Below are positions 19,105-28,099 of a stretch of 64,000 bases of DNA, in pieces. Origin of the DNA: a virus; the IMG/VR virus record IMGVR_UViG_3300035698_012128, positions 1 through 64,000 of that record. One strand, given 5' to 3'. The first letter of the stretch is position 1, and each line of letters starts with the position of its first letter. The position numbers and the translations under genes are program-made. Below the pieces are notes generated by a model. That model saw nothing but the letters and a program-made list of their open reading frames with translations, made no database searches and was not told the origin of the DNA.

Positions 19105-19146
19105 AAAAGTAAGTTTTAATAAGTATTTCAAATTTAAACAATAATT

Positions 19147-19968
19147 ATGGATTTAAAATCAATTCAAGGGAAAATAGACTCCCTAAAAAAACCGTCCTCA
19201 TCTGGTAAAGAAAAGTATGAGAAAGTAGATTATGAGAAAATCTATTTCAAACCTACAGAAGGGAAAACTCAAGTTAGAGTATTACCATCTAAGTTTAATT
19301 CTAAGATGCCATTTTTTGAAGGTAAATACTACTACGGTATTGCCAAATATCCTATTATGGCTTTGAGTAATTGGGGAGATGCTGATCCTATTGAAGAATT
19401 TATAGATCATCTTAAACAAACAGATGCTAGTGGTAACTGGGAATTAATTAAAACACTAACACCTAAAATCCGTATTTCAGCACCTGTTGTTGTAAGGGGA
19501 GAAGAAGAAAAAGGAGCTAGATTATGGCAGTTTGGTAAATTGATTTATGAGCAATTCCTAGAATATGCTGTAGATGAGGATTACCAGGATTATGAAGATG
19601 TGGAAAGTGGGAGAGATTTTACTATCGATGGTAAAATTGATGAATTAAATGGCAGGCCTTATATCAAATGTAGCTTAAGACCTAAAGGTAAACAAACTGT
19701 ATTATCTACTAATGCCTCCGAGGTGAATAGTTGGTTGGATAATCAACCCGATATTTTAGATACCAGCATTAATAGACAGCATAGTTATGAAGAATTAAAG
19801 ACTATTCTAGGTAATTTCTTGAGTGCTAAAAAACTGTTAGGAGATGAAGAAGATGAAGGTGATGGGCAGGAGGCAAAATCAAGTATAGATTTTTCTAAAA
19901 AAACTAATTTTGATGATGACGTAACAGACAGTAAGAAAGATGAAGTAAAGGCATTATTCAATAAATAA
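19147..19968 (+). CDS. Single-stranded DNA-binding protein (T4 gp32-like)
   Basis: 273 aa. The start (MDLKSIQGKIDSLKK) corresponds to the cooperativity basic patch, followed by an OB-fold region with KIYFKPTEGKTQVRVLPSK and the YYYGIAKYPI segment typical of gp32. The C-terminus is acidic (LGDEEDEGDGQ, DDDVTDSKKDE), the partner-docking tail. The Cys/His zinc site of T4 gp32 is absent, as in other distant homologues. It coats ssDNA and organises the replisome. Followed within three bases by uvsX. Confidence 0.9.
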   Translation: MDLKSIQGKIDSLKKPSSSGKEKYEKVDYEKIYFKPTEGKTQVRVLPSKFNSKMPFFEGKYYYGIAKYPIMALSNWGDADPIEEFIDHLKQTDASGNWELIKTLTPKIRISAPVVVRGEEEKGARLWQFGKLIYEQFLEYAVDEDYQDYEDVESGRDFTIDGKIDELNGRPYIKCSLRPKGKQTVLSTNASEVNSWLDNQPDILDTSINRQHSYEELKTILGNFLSAKKLLGDEEDEGDGQEAKSSIDFSKKTNFDDDVTDSKKDEVKALFNK

Positions 19969-19971
19969 TAA

Positions 19972-21024
19972 ATGGCAAAAACAAAACCAATCACTGATAC
20001 TAAAGGCAGATTTGATTTAGCGGAATTTAAAAAACATAAATTTTCAAGTCAATCTGTCAAGTTTAAATCACAAGAATGGATAAAATTATCCCCAGCATTC
20101 CAGGAAGCTACAAACCTTCCTGGAGTGCCTAAGGGGCATATAACTCTATTAAGAGGCCATTCAGATACAGGAAAAACAACTGCTCTTTTAGAGTGTGCCG
20201 CTCAATGTCAGCGGGATGGTGTATTACCAGTTTTTATTATAACAGAGATGAAGTGGAATTGGGAACACGCTATGGAAATGGGGTTGCAAGTTAATGGTGT
20301 AACTAACGAAGATGGGGAGATAATAGATTATGATGGGTTTTTCATATTTACTGATAGATCATCATTAAACACAGTAGAGGATATTGCTGAATTAATCAAT
20401 GGTTTATTAAAAGACCAATATGAAGGTAAATTACCTTATGATTTATGCTTCTTATGGGATTCAGTAGGCTCTATTCCTTGTGCTATGTCAGTCGAAAAAT
20501 TAAAGAACAATAACGAGTGGAATGCTGGTGCAATGTCTACACAATTTGGTAACGGTGTTAATCAAAAAATCATGTTATCTCGTAAAGAACATATGCCTTA
20601 TACTAATACATTAGTAGCAGTTAATAAAGTATGGGTAGATAAAGCAGCACCCGGACCTATGAGTCAGCCTAAAATGATGAATAAGGGGGGAACTACAATG
20701 CATTTTGATTGTTCGGTAATGATTACTTTCGGTAACATAAAAAATTCTGGAGTCAGTAAGTTGAAGGCCACTAAAGATAAGAAACAAATAGAGTGGGGAA
20801 AAAGAACTAAGGTTCAAGTAGAAAAAAACCATGTTACCTCCTTAGCTACTAAAGGTCAATTAATAATGACTCCGTATGGTTTTATAGGGAATGAAGATAA
20901 AGATATAAAACAATACAAATCTGAACATTCTACTGAATGGGCTACTTTGTTGGGAGGTAAAGATTTTAAGATGGAGGAAGAAGAAGTTACAGATTCAAAT
21001 ATAGAAACATCAGATAATGAGTAA
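19972..21024 (+). CDS. uvsX: UvsX/RecA-like recombinase
   Basis: 350 aa. Walker A GHSDTGKT (62-69), Walker B LCFLWDSVGS (~155-164), and loop regions (AMSTQFGNGVNQKIM) typical of UvsX. It forms filaments on gp32-coated ssDNA and drives recombination-dependent replication. The acidic C-tail (EEEEVTDSNIETSDNE) is as in RecA proteins. Overlaps the RNase H gene by 8 bases, so the two are coupled. Confidence 0.92.
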   Translation: MAKTKPITDTKGRFDLAEFKKHKFSSQSVKFKSQEWIKLSPAFQEATNLPGVPKGHITLLRGHSDTGKTTALLECAAQCQRDGVLPVFIITEMKWNWEHAMEMGLQVNGVTNEDGEIIDYDGFFIFTDRSSLNTVEDIAELINGLLKDQYEGKLPYDLCFLWDSVGSIPCAMSVEKLKNNNEWNAGAMSTQFGNGVNQKIMLSRKEHMPYTNTLVAVNKVWVDKAAPGPMSQPKMMNKGGTTMHFDCSVMITFGNIKNSGVSKLKATKDKKQIEWGKRTKVQVEKNHVTSLATKGQLIMTPYGFIGNEDKDIKQYKSEHSTEWATLLGGKDFKMEEEEVTDSNIETSDNE

Positions 21025-22030
21025 ATATCAAAATTTCTTTAATAACTTAAAGGAAGAAACGAATAAGGAAGGAGAGAAAATATTATTGATAGATGCTATG
21101 AATATGTTTATTAGGAATTTTACCATAAAAAACCAAGTTACTCCTAACGGACATCATGTTGGGGGTATGGTAGGATTCCTAATATCATTAGGTTATGTAT
21201 CTAAATTATTTAGACCTGATAAAATATATATAGCGTTTGAGGGGGAGGGAAGTAGTTTAAAGAGAAAATTTATATACCCTAAATATAAGGCAAATCGAAA
21301 TCTTAAATCATTAACAAAATGGCAATATTTTGAAACTAAGAAAGAAGAAGATGAGTCTTTAGCCGACCAGTTAGATAGATTAATGTCTTATTTACATTGC
21401 CTCCCTGTTGTACCCATAATGGTAGATGGTTTGGAGGGAGATGATGTTATAGGATACATTTCTAAACAAATTGAGAAAGATGATAATATTGTAAAGAGTA
21501 CTATCATCTCTGCTGATCAGGATTTTTTACAATTAATATCTAACAAAACCCAAATATACAGTCCACGGAAAAGACAAACAGTTGGGATAAGTGATGTTAT
21601 TAAAGGGTATGGAACCCATCCTAATAATTTTATAATAAAAAAAGTTATTGAAGGTGATAGTTCCGATAATGTACCTGGAGTAAGAGGTATAGGACCTAAG
21701 AAAATATTAAAACATCTTCCAGAATTATTAAATGAAGATTTATTTAACATGAAGTCATTATACGACAAATGTGATGACCATCCATTATCACCTGTATTTA
21801 CTAGTATAAAGAGATTCAAACATCAATTGGATATTAATCATAAATTAATGACTTTAAGAGATCTAGAATTTTCTGAATTCGACAATGATATAATGGACAA
21901 AGCTATCAACTCTGCATCCCCAAAACCAAGTCCTATAGATTTCATGTCATTAGTAAATAGTGATTTGATAAATAATTCATTTAAAAACCCAACATCATGG
22001 ATTAATAATTGCTTTAATTCAATTAAATAA
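21017..22030 (+). CDS. 5'-3' exonuclease / RNase H (T4 Rnh-like, FEN family)
   Basis: 337 aa. PIN/FEN motifs: LLIDAMNMFIRNF near the N-terminus, YIAFEGEG...KRKFIYPKYKANR (arch), DGLEGDDVIGYI, STIISADQDFLQLI, then the helix-hairpin-helix EGDSSDNVPGVRGIGPKKIL. It removes RNA primers from lagging strands. Coupled to uvsX by overlap. Confidence 0.9.
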   Translation: MSKYQNFFNNLKEETNKEGEKILLIDAMNMFIRNFTIKNQVTPNGHHVGGMVGFLISLGYVSKLFRPDKIYIAFEGEGSSLKRKFIYPKYKANRNLKSLTKWQYFETKKEEDESLADQLDRLMSYLHCLPVVPIMVDGLEGDDVIGYISKQIEKDDNIVKSTIISADQDFLQLISNKTQIYSPRKRQTVGISDVIKGYGTHPNNFIIKKVIEGDSSDNVPGVRGIGPKKILKHLPELLNEDLFNMKSLYDKCDDHPLSPVFTSIKRFKHQLDINHKLMTLRDLEFSEFDNDIMDKAINSASPKPSPIDFMSLVNSDLINNSFKNPTSWINNCFNSIK

Positions 22031-22048
22031 CATTTTAAAAAACTATTA

Positions 22049-23413
22049 ATGGCAACAGCGTTAGATAAATTATCACAATATGGACATAGTTTTCAAAGTA
22101 AAGTAATAGGTGGTTTATTAAATAATAGAAATTTTTTACTAAATATAGCTAATTCAGTAGATTTAGATAATTTTGAAAATAATTCACAAAAATACATAGT
22201 AGGTAAAATAATAGATTACTTTAAAGAATATAATACAGTTCCTAATAGTGATTTTATACATAATGAGATAAAAAAATTAAAAGGACATGATGTATTACAA
22301 ATAGCTATTAACTCTGAATTAAAAAAGATATATAGTTTATATGAAGAAAATGATAAAGATTATATTATTAAAGAATTTAGTAACTTTTGTGTAAATCAAC
22401 AAGTTAAAAATGCCATAATAAAATCAGCAGACTTATTAAAAGATGGAGATTATGAAACTATAAAAAAATTAATTACAGATGCCGTTACAGATATTAACGG
22501 ATATAATAAAGGACACGAATATAGATCAGATGTAGAACATAGGTACAGGGAAAATGAAAGGAAAGCTGTAGCTTTACCTTGGCCTGAATTAAATGATTTC
22601 TTTCAAGGTGGGGTGGGGGCTGGTGATTTAATGTTGGTATTTGGTAATCCTGGGGGAGGTAAAAGTTGGTTATGTATATCAATAGTGTGCGAAGCCTTAA
22701 GACAAGGTAAGAATGTTATAATATATTCACTTGAAATGAGTGAAAGCTATGTGGGGAAAAGAGTAGATGCATGTTTAACAGAAATACCGGTACAGGATTT
22801 AAAAGATAATAGAGATGTGGTGGAAAGATCCTTATCTGAAATACCAGGTAGGTTAATTATTAAATCATATCCACCTAAAAGAGCATCTCTTAATACAATA
22901 GAAGCTCATTTAGATAAATTAAAAATAACAGAAGAATTCGAACCGGACCTAGTTGTGATAGATTATCTAGATTTACTAAAATCAGATTCAAAACGTGAAA
23001 AGAAAGATGAAATAGATGATATATATTATGAAGCTAAAGGCTTAGCTGCTGATAAAGGATTCCCAATTATATCCCCTTCCCAAGTAAATAGATCAGGAGC
23101 CCAGGATAATGTTATAGAAGGAGATAAAGCAGCTGGGTCATATGATAAAAACATGATTGCTGACATAAATATATCCTATTCAAGAAAGAGGAAAGATAAA
23201 GTAGAAGGTACAGGTAGGCTTCACATCATGAAAAATAGATATGGAGATGATGGTATAGTATTTGGGGTAGATCAGGTAGATTTATCAACTGGTGCTATGC
23301 GTATTACGGGGGTAATCAGTGAAGATGATGTGGAGGCTATGAATGTAAAAGATAAAAGCTTTAATAAAGGTAATGAAGTTGGGGATGCTTGGAAGTCTTG
23401 GTCTAGTAAGTGA
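22049..23413 (+). CDS. Replicative DNA helicase (T4 gp41 / DnaB-like)
   Basis: 454 aa. The N-terminal helical domain is followed by a RecA-like motor with Walker A GNPGGGKS (199-206), an ENVIIYSLEMSE-type H1a motif, Walker B LVVIDYLDLL and the SQVNRSG motif (H3). It is the hexameric helicase ahead of the fork. No primase gene (gp61) is visible in this window. Confidence 0.93.
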   Translation: MATALDKLSQYGHSFQSKVIGGLLNNRNFLLNIANSVDLDNFENNSQKYIVGKIIDYFKEYNTVPNSDFIHNEIKKLKGHDVLQIAINSELKKIYSLYEENDKDYIIKEFSNFCVNQQVKNAIIKSADLLKDGDYETIKKLITDAVTDINGYNKGHEYRSDVEHRYRENERKAVALPWPELNDFFQGGVGAGDLMLVFGNPGGGKSWLCISIVCEALRQGKNVIIYSLEMSESYVGKRVDACLTEIPVQDLKDNRDVVERSLSEIPGRLIIKSYPPKRASLNTIEAHLDKLKITEEFEPDLVVIDYLDLLKSDSKREKKDEIDDIYYEAKGLAADKGFPIISPSQVNRSGAQDNVIEGDKAAGSYDKNMIADINISYSRKRKDKVEGTGRLHIMKNRYGDDGIVFGVDQVDLSTGAMRITGVISEDDVEAMNVKDKSFNKGNEVGDAWKSWSSK

Positions 23414-23428
23414 TATTTATCAACATAA
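23411..23428 (+). promoter_or_regulatory. Late-type promoter box (GATATTTATCAACATAAAA)
   Basis: ATATTTAT core directly at the helicase stop, ahead of the thioredoxin-nrdB pair. Confidence 0.4.
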
Positions 23429-23454
23429 AAATTAATTTAACCAAAATAAAATAA

Positions 23455-23691
23455 ATGAATATAAAATTTTTCACAGCAGAATGGTGCGGACCATGTAAAT
23501 CAATAAAACCCGAATTTCATTCACTAATGATTCAGTATCCCCACCATTCATATGAAATCATAGATATTGATACTAACCCACAATCAGTAATTAAAAATAA
23601 AATAAAATCCATCCCTACATTTATAGTAGATAATAATACTAGGATGGTAGGAGCACAAGGATTCAACCAATTAAAAAACATTATTAAATGA
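23455..23691 (+). CDS. Thioredoxin-like protein
   Basis: 78 aa with the active site AEWCGPCKSIKPEF, the cis-Pro loop SIPTFI, and a compact thioredoxin fold. Shorter than host Trx (~105 aa), comparable to phage glutaredoxin/NrdC types. It ends overlapping nrdB by 4 bases, so it is almost certainly the reductant for the phage ribonucleotide reductase. Confidence 0.9.
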   Translation: MNIKFFTAEWCGPCKSIKPEFHSLMIQYPHHSYEIIDIDTNPQSVIKNKIKSIPTFIVDNNTRMVGAQGFNQLKNIIK

Positions 23692-24638
23692 TAACAGAAC
23701 CAAGAGAAGCTTATAAACCATTTGAGTACGATCAAGCATTCCAGTATTTTAAAGACCAACATAGAGTGCATTGGTTAGCTGATGAAATACCTCTATCATC
23801 TGATTTGAGTGATTGGGATGAAAAATTAAACGAAAGTGAAAAAAATCTTATAGGGAACATATTAAAAAGTTTCGCCCAAACTGAATGTCATGTAAACGAC
23901 TATTGGTCCGAAAAAGTAGCAATATGGTTCCCTAAATTCGAAATACAAGCAATGGCCCGAGCATTTGCTGATTTTGAAAGTATCCATGCAGAAGCATACG
24001 CCCGATTAAATGAGGATTTGGGATTAGATGACTTTTCAGCATTTTTAGAAGATGAGGTTTCAAAAGCTAAAATTGATCGATTAGTCGAAGTACCGGGTGA
24101 AACTATGCGAGAAAAAGCACTGTCTCTCGCTATTTTCTCAGCCTTCACGGAAGGCGTTAACTTATTTAGTTCATTTGCTATCTTAATGTCTTTTCAATTA
24201 AGAAATTTAATGAAAGGAACAGGACAGATAGTGACATGGTCTGTAAGAGATGAATCTCTTCATTCAACTGCGGGGTGTTGGTTGTTTAGACAGGTAATGA
24301 AGGAATTTCCTGGATTAGATGATAATGATATGTTAATACAAGTACAAAAAGCAGCCAGATTGTCTGTTGATTTAGAAATGGATTTTATCGATAAAGCATT
24401 TGAGATGGGTGAGGTAGAAGGATTAACAAAAACCCAATTAAAAAACTATATTAAATCCCGAACTAATGAAAAGATGAGAGATTTAGGTTACAGTGATATC
24501 TACTTAGAAATTGATGACACATTACTAGCAGATATGGAATGGTTCGGACATCTGACAAGTGGAGTTGAGCATCAAGATTTCTTTGCACAAAGACCAACAT
24601 CATATGCCAAATCTACTGCGGATTGGGATGATTTATAA
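23688..24638 (+). CDS. nrdB: Ribonucleotide reductase class I, small subunit
   Basis: 316 aa. Metal-ligand helices are visible: AQTECHVNDYW, ESIHAEAYARL (including the Tyr expected for the radical), FTEGVNLFSSF and VRDESLHSTAG. The C-terminus (ADWDDL) would dock on NrdA. It generates the radical for dNTP synthesis. Separated from nrdA by the tagged-protein cluster, an unusual split of the pair. Confidence 0.93.
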   Translation: MITEPREAYKPFEYDQAFQYFKDQHRVHWLADEIPLSSDLSDWDEKLNESEKNLIGNILKSFAQTECHVNDYWSEKVAIWFPKFEIQAMARAFADFESIHAEAYARLNEDLGLDDFSAFLEDEVSKAKIDRLVEVPGETMREKALSLAIFSAFTEGVNLFSSFAILMSFQLRNLMKGTGQIVTWSVRDESLHSTAGCWLFRQVMKEFPGLDDNDMLIQVQKAARLSVDLEMDFIDKAFEMGEVEGLTKTQLKNYIKSRTNEKMRDLGYSDIYLEIDDTLLADMEWFGHLTSGVEHQDFFAQRPTSYAKSTADWDDL

Positions 24639-24650
24639 TATTTATTATTA
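24637..24650 (+). promoter_or_regulatory. Late-type promoter at the start of the tagged-protein locus
   Basis: TAATATTTATTATTATG: the box ends only a few bases before the ATG at 24650, so any transcript from here would be almost leaderless. The same tight spacing is seen before 41553. Confidence 0.4.
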
Positions 24651-24997
24651 TGGATAAAAAACGAATACAACATCTCGCAGGTATAAAGGAGATAAAACTT
24701 AGACCTCCAACTGATATAAGAAGGTTATTAAATAGTTTAGATGATATAATTTTAATTGACTTCTTATACTATAAGTGGGAAGCGGGGTGGAGTGATATAG
24801 TAAGGGATTTTAATCTGAATGATGACCCAGAAACATTTAATAAATTAAAACAACTACATGCAGTAAAAAGTTCTCTACTTATTAAAGTATTCGATATTAG
24901 TTGGGTCAGGGACAATATATATGATTTGCATGCCTATAATAATGTTCATCTCGTGGCACCTAACGGGGATGATATAATTATGTTAATATTCTATTAA
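24650..24997 (+). CDS. Tagged putative internal virion protein 1
   Basis: 115 aa. N-terminal tag KKRIQHLAGIKEIKLRPP contains an I-K-E|I site fitting the T4 prohead-protease consensus (L/I-x-E). The body resembles the next two proteins: a ...LLNSLDDIILI.F.Y start and a Y.N.H.V..D..I.....FY ending. No known domain. Inferred to be packaged with DNA and cleaved during head maturation. Confidence 0.65.
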   Translation: MDKKRIQHLAGIKEIKLRPPTDIRRLLNSLDDIILIDFLYYKWEAGWSDIVRDFNLNDDPETFNKLKQLHAVKSSLLIKVFDISWVRDNIYDLHAYNNVHLVAPNGDDIIMLIFY

Positions 24998-24998
24998 A

Positions 24999-25328
24999 AT
25001 GAAAAAACTAACACAAATATTAAAAGAAATAAAATTACGTGAACCGGTACCTGTATATGAGATACTTAATTCTCTAGATCCCGTATTGTTAGTATTTTTT
25101 TTCGAATATGATTATACAATGTCTGAAGAACAGTTCATTGAGGAACATGGTGGAGATTTAAACCCTCTTGAAATTTCTCAATTGAGGAGCTTATTTAGTG
25201 TGAAATCAATGTTCCGTGTAGAAGTATTTCTTAAAGATAAATCTGAATTATTTACTAATTTAGGAGGGTATAGCAACATGCATTATATAGGTGATGATCC
25301 CGATACTTCAATTGCTATATTATATTAA
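24999..25328 (+). CDS. Tagged putative internal virion protein 2
   Basis: 109 aa, starts one base after the previous stop. Tag MKKLTQILKEIKLREP with an L-K-E|I site. The body is paralogous to its two neighbours (LNSLDPVLLVFFFEYD, SVKSMFRVEVFLKD, GGYSNMHYIG). Acidic and of unknown activity. Confidence 0.65.
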   Translation: MKKLTQILKEIKLREPVPVYEILNSLDPVLLVFFFEYDYTMSEEQFIEEHGGDLNPLEISQLRSLFSVKSMFRVEVFLKDKSELFTNLGGYSNMHYIGDDPDTSIAILY

Positions 25329-25337
25329 AATTAAAAA

Positions 25338-25664
25338 ATGAAAGAACTAACAAAAATATTAAAAGAAATAAGATTAAATGAACCTGTAGACATAAATTCT
25401 ATATTAGGTTCACTTCGGCCAATTGTATTATTAAGTGTATTTGAGTATGATAGTGAATTAGATGTAGAAGAGTGGATGGAAGAAAATAACGATTTACCTA
25501 ATGAAGTTAAAAGTAAAGTAAGGCAAATATTTAAGATAAAATCAAGATTTCACAAAGTAGTGATACCAAGTTCATCATCTAAAACCTTCCATAATTTAGA
25601 AGATTACCATAATATGTATTATTTCAATGATGGTGCTTGGGGAGAAATGTTATTATTCTATTAA
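25338..25664 (+). CDS. Tagged putative internal virion protein 3
   Basis: 108 aa. Tag MKELTKILKEIRLNEP with L-K-E|I. Third paralogue of the set (LGSLRPIVLLSVFEYD, KIKSRFHKVVIP, EDYHNMYYF). The three likely arose by tandem duplication and then diverged. Confidence 0.65.
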   Translation: MKELTKILKEIRLNEPVDINSILGSLRPIVLLSVFEYDSELDVEEWMEENNDLPNEVKSKVRQIFKIKSRFHKVVIPSSSSKTFHNLEDYHNMYYFNDGAWGEMLLFY

Positions 25665-25665
25665 A

Positions 25666-26031
25666 ATGATGAAACTAATACAAATATTAAAAGAAATAAA
25701 ATTACATACACCTGGGATTCCCAGAACTAATGAGGACTTATTGATATTAATGAATTCAAATTTAGATAAAGTAGCTGATTTTATAGGTGTTGAAGTTGAG
25801 GCAAAATCAAACCCTTCTGATAACCTTAATAATTACCGGGTAGACATAAATATTTCTTATGAATTAGATTCAAGACAAAATATAATTATGACCTTAGAGG
25901 ATGGAGTAGTTTTATTCTCATTAGATCTTAAAACATTTTTATTATACCCCGAAGATGAAGAAGTGGTAGATACAATGAATATTTTTGGGTTTCCTGTATT
26001 CTATCTCATTACATCAGTACTACCTTATTAA
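25666..26031 (+). CDS. Tagged putative internal virion protein 4
   Basis: 121 aa starting ATGATG; a longer in-frame start at 25627 would overlap the previous gene and place residues ahead of the tag, so it is rejected. Tag KLIQILKEIKLHTPG. The body is nearly duplicated in the next gene (GIPRTNEDLLILMNSNLDK, YELDSRQNI, MNIFGFPVFYLIT). Confidence 0.65.
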   Translation: MMKLIQILKEIKLHTPGIPRTNEDLLILMNSNLDKVADFIGVEVEAKSNPSDNLNNYRVDINISYELDSRQNIIMTLEDGVVLFSLDLKTFLLYPEDEEVVDTMNIFGFPVFYLITSVLPY

Positions 26032-26033
26032 TT

Positions 26034-26411
26034 ATGAAACTAATACAAATATTAAAAGAAATAAAATTACATACACCTGGGATTCCCAGAACTAATGAGG
26101 AATTATTAGAATTAATGAATTCAAATTTAGATAAAGTAGCTGGTTTTTTGGATGCCAAGATGGAAGAGAAAGCTGAAGATTCAGAGGAAGATAATGATGA
26201 TATATTATATAATTATCAGGTAAATGAAGATACTCCTTATGAATTAGATTCAAGACAAAACATATACATTTCTATAAATGATGGAAATTTTGTATTCACA
26301 TTAGACCCAAAAACACTTTTATTAGACCCTGTAGATGAAGAGCTTTTAGATATTATGAATATTTTTGGGTTTCCTGTATTTTATTTCCTCACAGCTGAAA
26401 TAGATTATTAA
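26034..26411 (+). CDS. Tagged putative internal virion protein 5
   Basis: 125 aa, close tandem paralogue of the preceding gene: the first ~24 residues are almost identical, the middle carries an acidic insertion (EEDNDD), and the end again reads MNIFGFPVFYF. DNA identity over the first ~100 bases is very high, indicating recent duplication. Same L-K-E|I tag. Confidence 0.65.
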   Translation: MKLIQILKEIKLHTPGIPRTNEELLELMNSNLDKVAGFLDAKMEEKAEDSEEDNDDILYNYQVNEDTPYELDSRQNIYISINDGNFVFTLDPKTLLLDPVDEELLDIMNIFGFPVFYFLTAEIDY

Positions 26412-26413
26412 TT

Positions 26414-27529
26414 ATGAAACTAATACAAATATTAAAAGAAATTGGACTTAATACGCAAGGAGAAAGTACATTATCACTTGGAGAAGTATTCTATATTGGC
26501 GATGATTACAAAACTATTAATTATGATATAGAAAAACTTAGAGAGTATGTTATGTCTGGATTAAAATCATTCCGAGAACAATGGGATAAAGATATAGGTG
26601 ATGGTTCTTGGAGAGAAGCACAATTTACTGATGAAGAATTGAAAGGGGTGGTAATGGAGTTTGATAACTTGTCCGAGAAATGGATTTCGTTTCTTGACCA
26701 AGTAGTGGAAAATTGTGTGATGGATCATGGAGAAGATTTAGAAGCATTAAAACTTCGAATAGATAAACAACATAATAAATTTCCTTCATATTTTAATGAT
26801 ATGTTAAATAATTATAATCAAAACGACCCACTAGATGAAATAAAACTCAATCCAGGAATTGCTAATACTATATCACTAGGTGATGTTTTTTGGGTAGGAG
26901 ATGAAAGAATATTTTATGATGAGGTGAGGTTAGAAAAATACGTATTGGCCAATATAGGATTGCTAAGTAAAGTATGGGATGAAGAAAATAATGACCCTGG
27001 CTCTTGGAAAAGAGAAAAAATAACCATAGAAGATCTAAAATCTACTATAGCCAGCTTTAATGATGGTGAACCCGAGTGGTTTAAAGTTATTAATAATTTA
27101 CACAATGAGTACGTTGAGGATTTCGGAGAAGATAAAAAACTATTTAAGTTAGAGGTTGATAAATTACATTTAGAATTTCCTTCATATTTTAATGATATGC
27201 TGAATGACTATATTCAAAACACCCCTCTAGATGAAATAAAACTTAATTCCCCACAACCATATTATCACAAATCTCAGTGGTTGGAAGATAGAGAAGAATG
27301 GGATGAGGAATCGGTGTATGATGAATGTAGTGCTGCATTCAACACTGGGGAAGAATGGTTATGTAATGCCAAAACTTTTTACTTCAGTTTATTATCAGAT
27401 ATGAAAAGTTCCTTTAATAGGGAAGAAATAAGAAGAGTAATTCATCTAGAACTATATATAAACAATCCAACAGAAAAAAATATAGATGAATTTATTGAAC
27501 AACTACGAAAATTAGGTATGATAAAATGA
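26414..27529 (+). CDS. Tagged polyprotein-like internal protein with internal repeats
   Basis: 371 aa. The tag MKLIQILKEIGLN is followed by two homologous ~132-residue repeats (SLGEVFYIGDDYK... and SLGDVFWVGDERI..., each ending FPSYFNDMLN.Y.QN.PLDEIKLN) and a distinct ~90-residue C-terminal module. An LDE|IKLN site (140-143 and 272-275) sits at each module junction, exactly matching the N-terminal tag. Cleavage at L-x-E would therefore release three separate mature proteins. No known domain. Confidence 0.65.
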   Translation: MKLIQILKEIGLNTQGESTLSLGEVFYIGDDYKTINYDIEKLREYVMSGLKSFREQWDKDIGDGSWREAQFTDEELKGVVMEFDNLSEKWISFLDQVVENCVMDHGEDLEALKLRIDKQHNKFPSYFNDMLNNYNQNDPLDEIKLNPGIANTISLGDVFWVGDERIFYDEVRLEKYVLANIGLLSKVWDEENNDPGSWKREKITIEDLKSTIASFNDGEPEWFKVINNLHNEYVEDFGEDKKLFKLEVDKLHLEFPSYFNDMLNDYIQNTPLDEIKLNSPQPYYHKSQWLEDREEWDEESVYDECSAAFNTGEEWLCNAKTFYFSLLSDMKSSFNREEIRRVIHLELYINNPTEKNIDEFIEQLRKLGMIK

Positions 27530-28089
27530 TGAAACTAACAAAAATACTAAAAAATATACTATTAGAAGGAGAAAATTATGATTATGGTGCTGTGATATTA
27601 AATATAGATAATACACCGTTTAATCATGTTTATAGCTTCATTGAAGATAGTGAACTGTATGATGGGGATGAAATGGAGAAAGGTATTGAAGATGAACCAC
27701 ATTGTACTTTAATATATGGTTTAACCGAACCTACGGATATAACAACCATACAGAATATAATTAAAAACTATACATTTGGGAATCTAATAATAAATAACCC
27801 ATCATTATTTAAAAAGAAAGGTTATGATGTTTTAAAATTTGATGTGGTCGAAGATAATGTGAGCAATATTAATAAAAAACTACTAGAATTACCTAGTGAT
27901 AATTTATATGGTGAATACCAACCTCACATAACTATAGCATACTTAAAAAAGTTTAAGGGTGAAGCCATAATAAAAAGATTAAATAAAAAAGGTTACAACT
28001 CATTTGAAACAGTACCTACTGATGTTGTTTATTCGAGTATAGACGATACAGTTACTAATATACAAATAAGAAAAGATATAATAAAATAA
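27526..28089 (+). CDS. Tagged 2H phosphoesterase (LigT/Acb1-type fold)
   Basis: 187 aa. Two HxT motifs, HCTLIYGL (His59, Thr61) and HITIAYLK (His134, Thr136), define a 2H phosphoesterase. The N-terminus MMKLTKILKNILLEGE resembles the tag of its neighbours and keeps an L-L-E|G site. Known 2H enzymes cut 2'-5' or cyclic nucleotides; T4 Acb1 is a 2H protein that destroys CBASS signals. Being tagged, this one may be delivered with the DNA. The substrate is unknown. Starts within the stop of the polyprotein gene (ATGATG overlap). Confidence 0.7.
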   Translation: MMKLTKILKNILLEGENYDYGAVILNIDNTPFNHVYSFIEDSELYDGDEMEKGIEDEPHCTLIYGLTEPTDITTIQNIIKNYTFGNLIINNPSLFKKKGYDVLKFDVVEDNVSNINKKLLELPSDNLYGEYQPHITIAYLKKFKGEAIIKRLNKKGYNSFETVPTDVVYSSIDDTVTNIQIRKDIIK

Positions 28090-28099
28090 GTAATAATAA

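Noticed and set aside
19080-23690. A group I intron or intein in the replication genes
   Set aside because: The SSB, UvsX, RNase H, helicase and NrdB reading frames are continuous with motifs in the expected order and no splice-like insert.
25627-25665. Upstream start for the fourth tagged gene
   Set aside because: It lies in the preceding gene in another frame and would put extra residues ahead of the conserved tag; ATG 25666 matches its paralogues.
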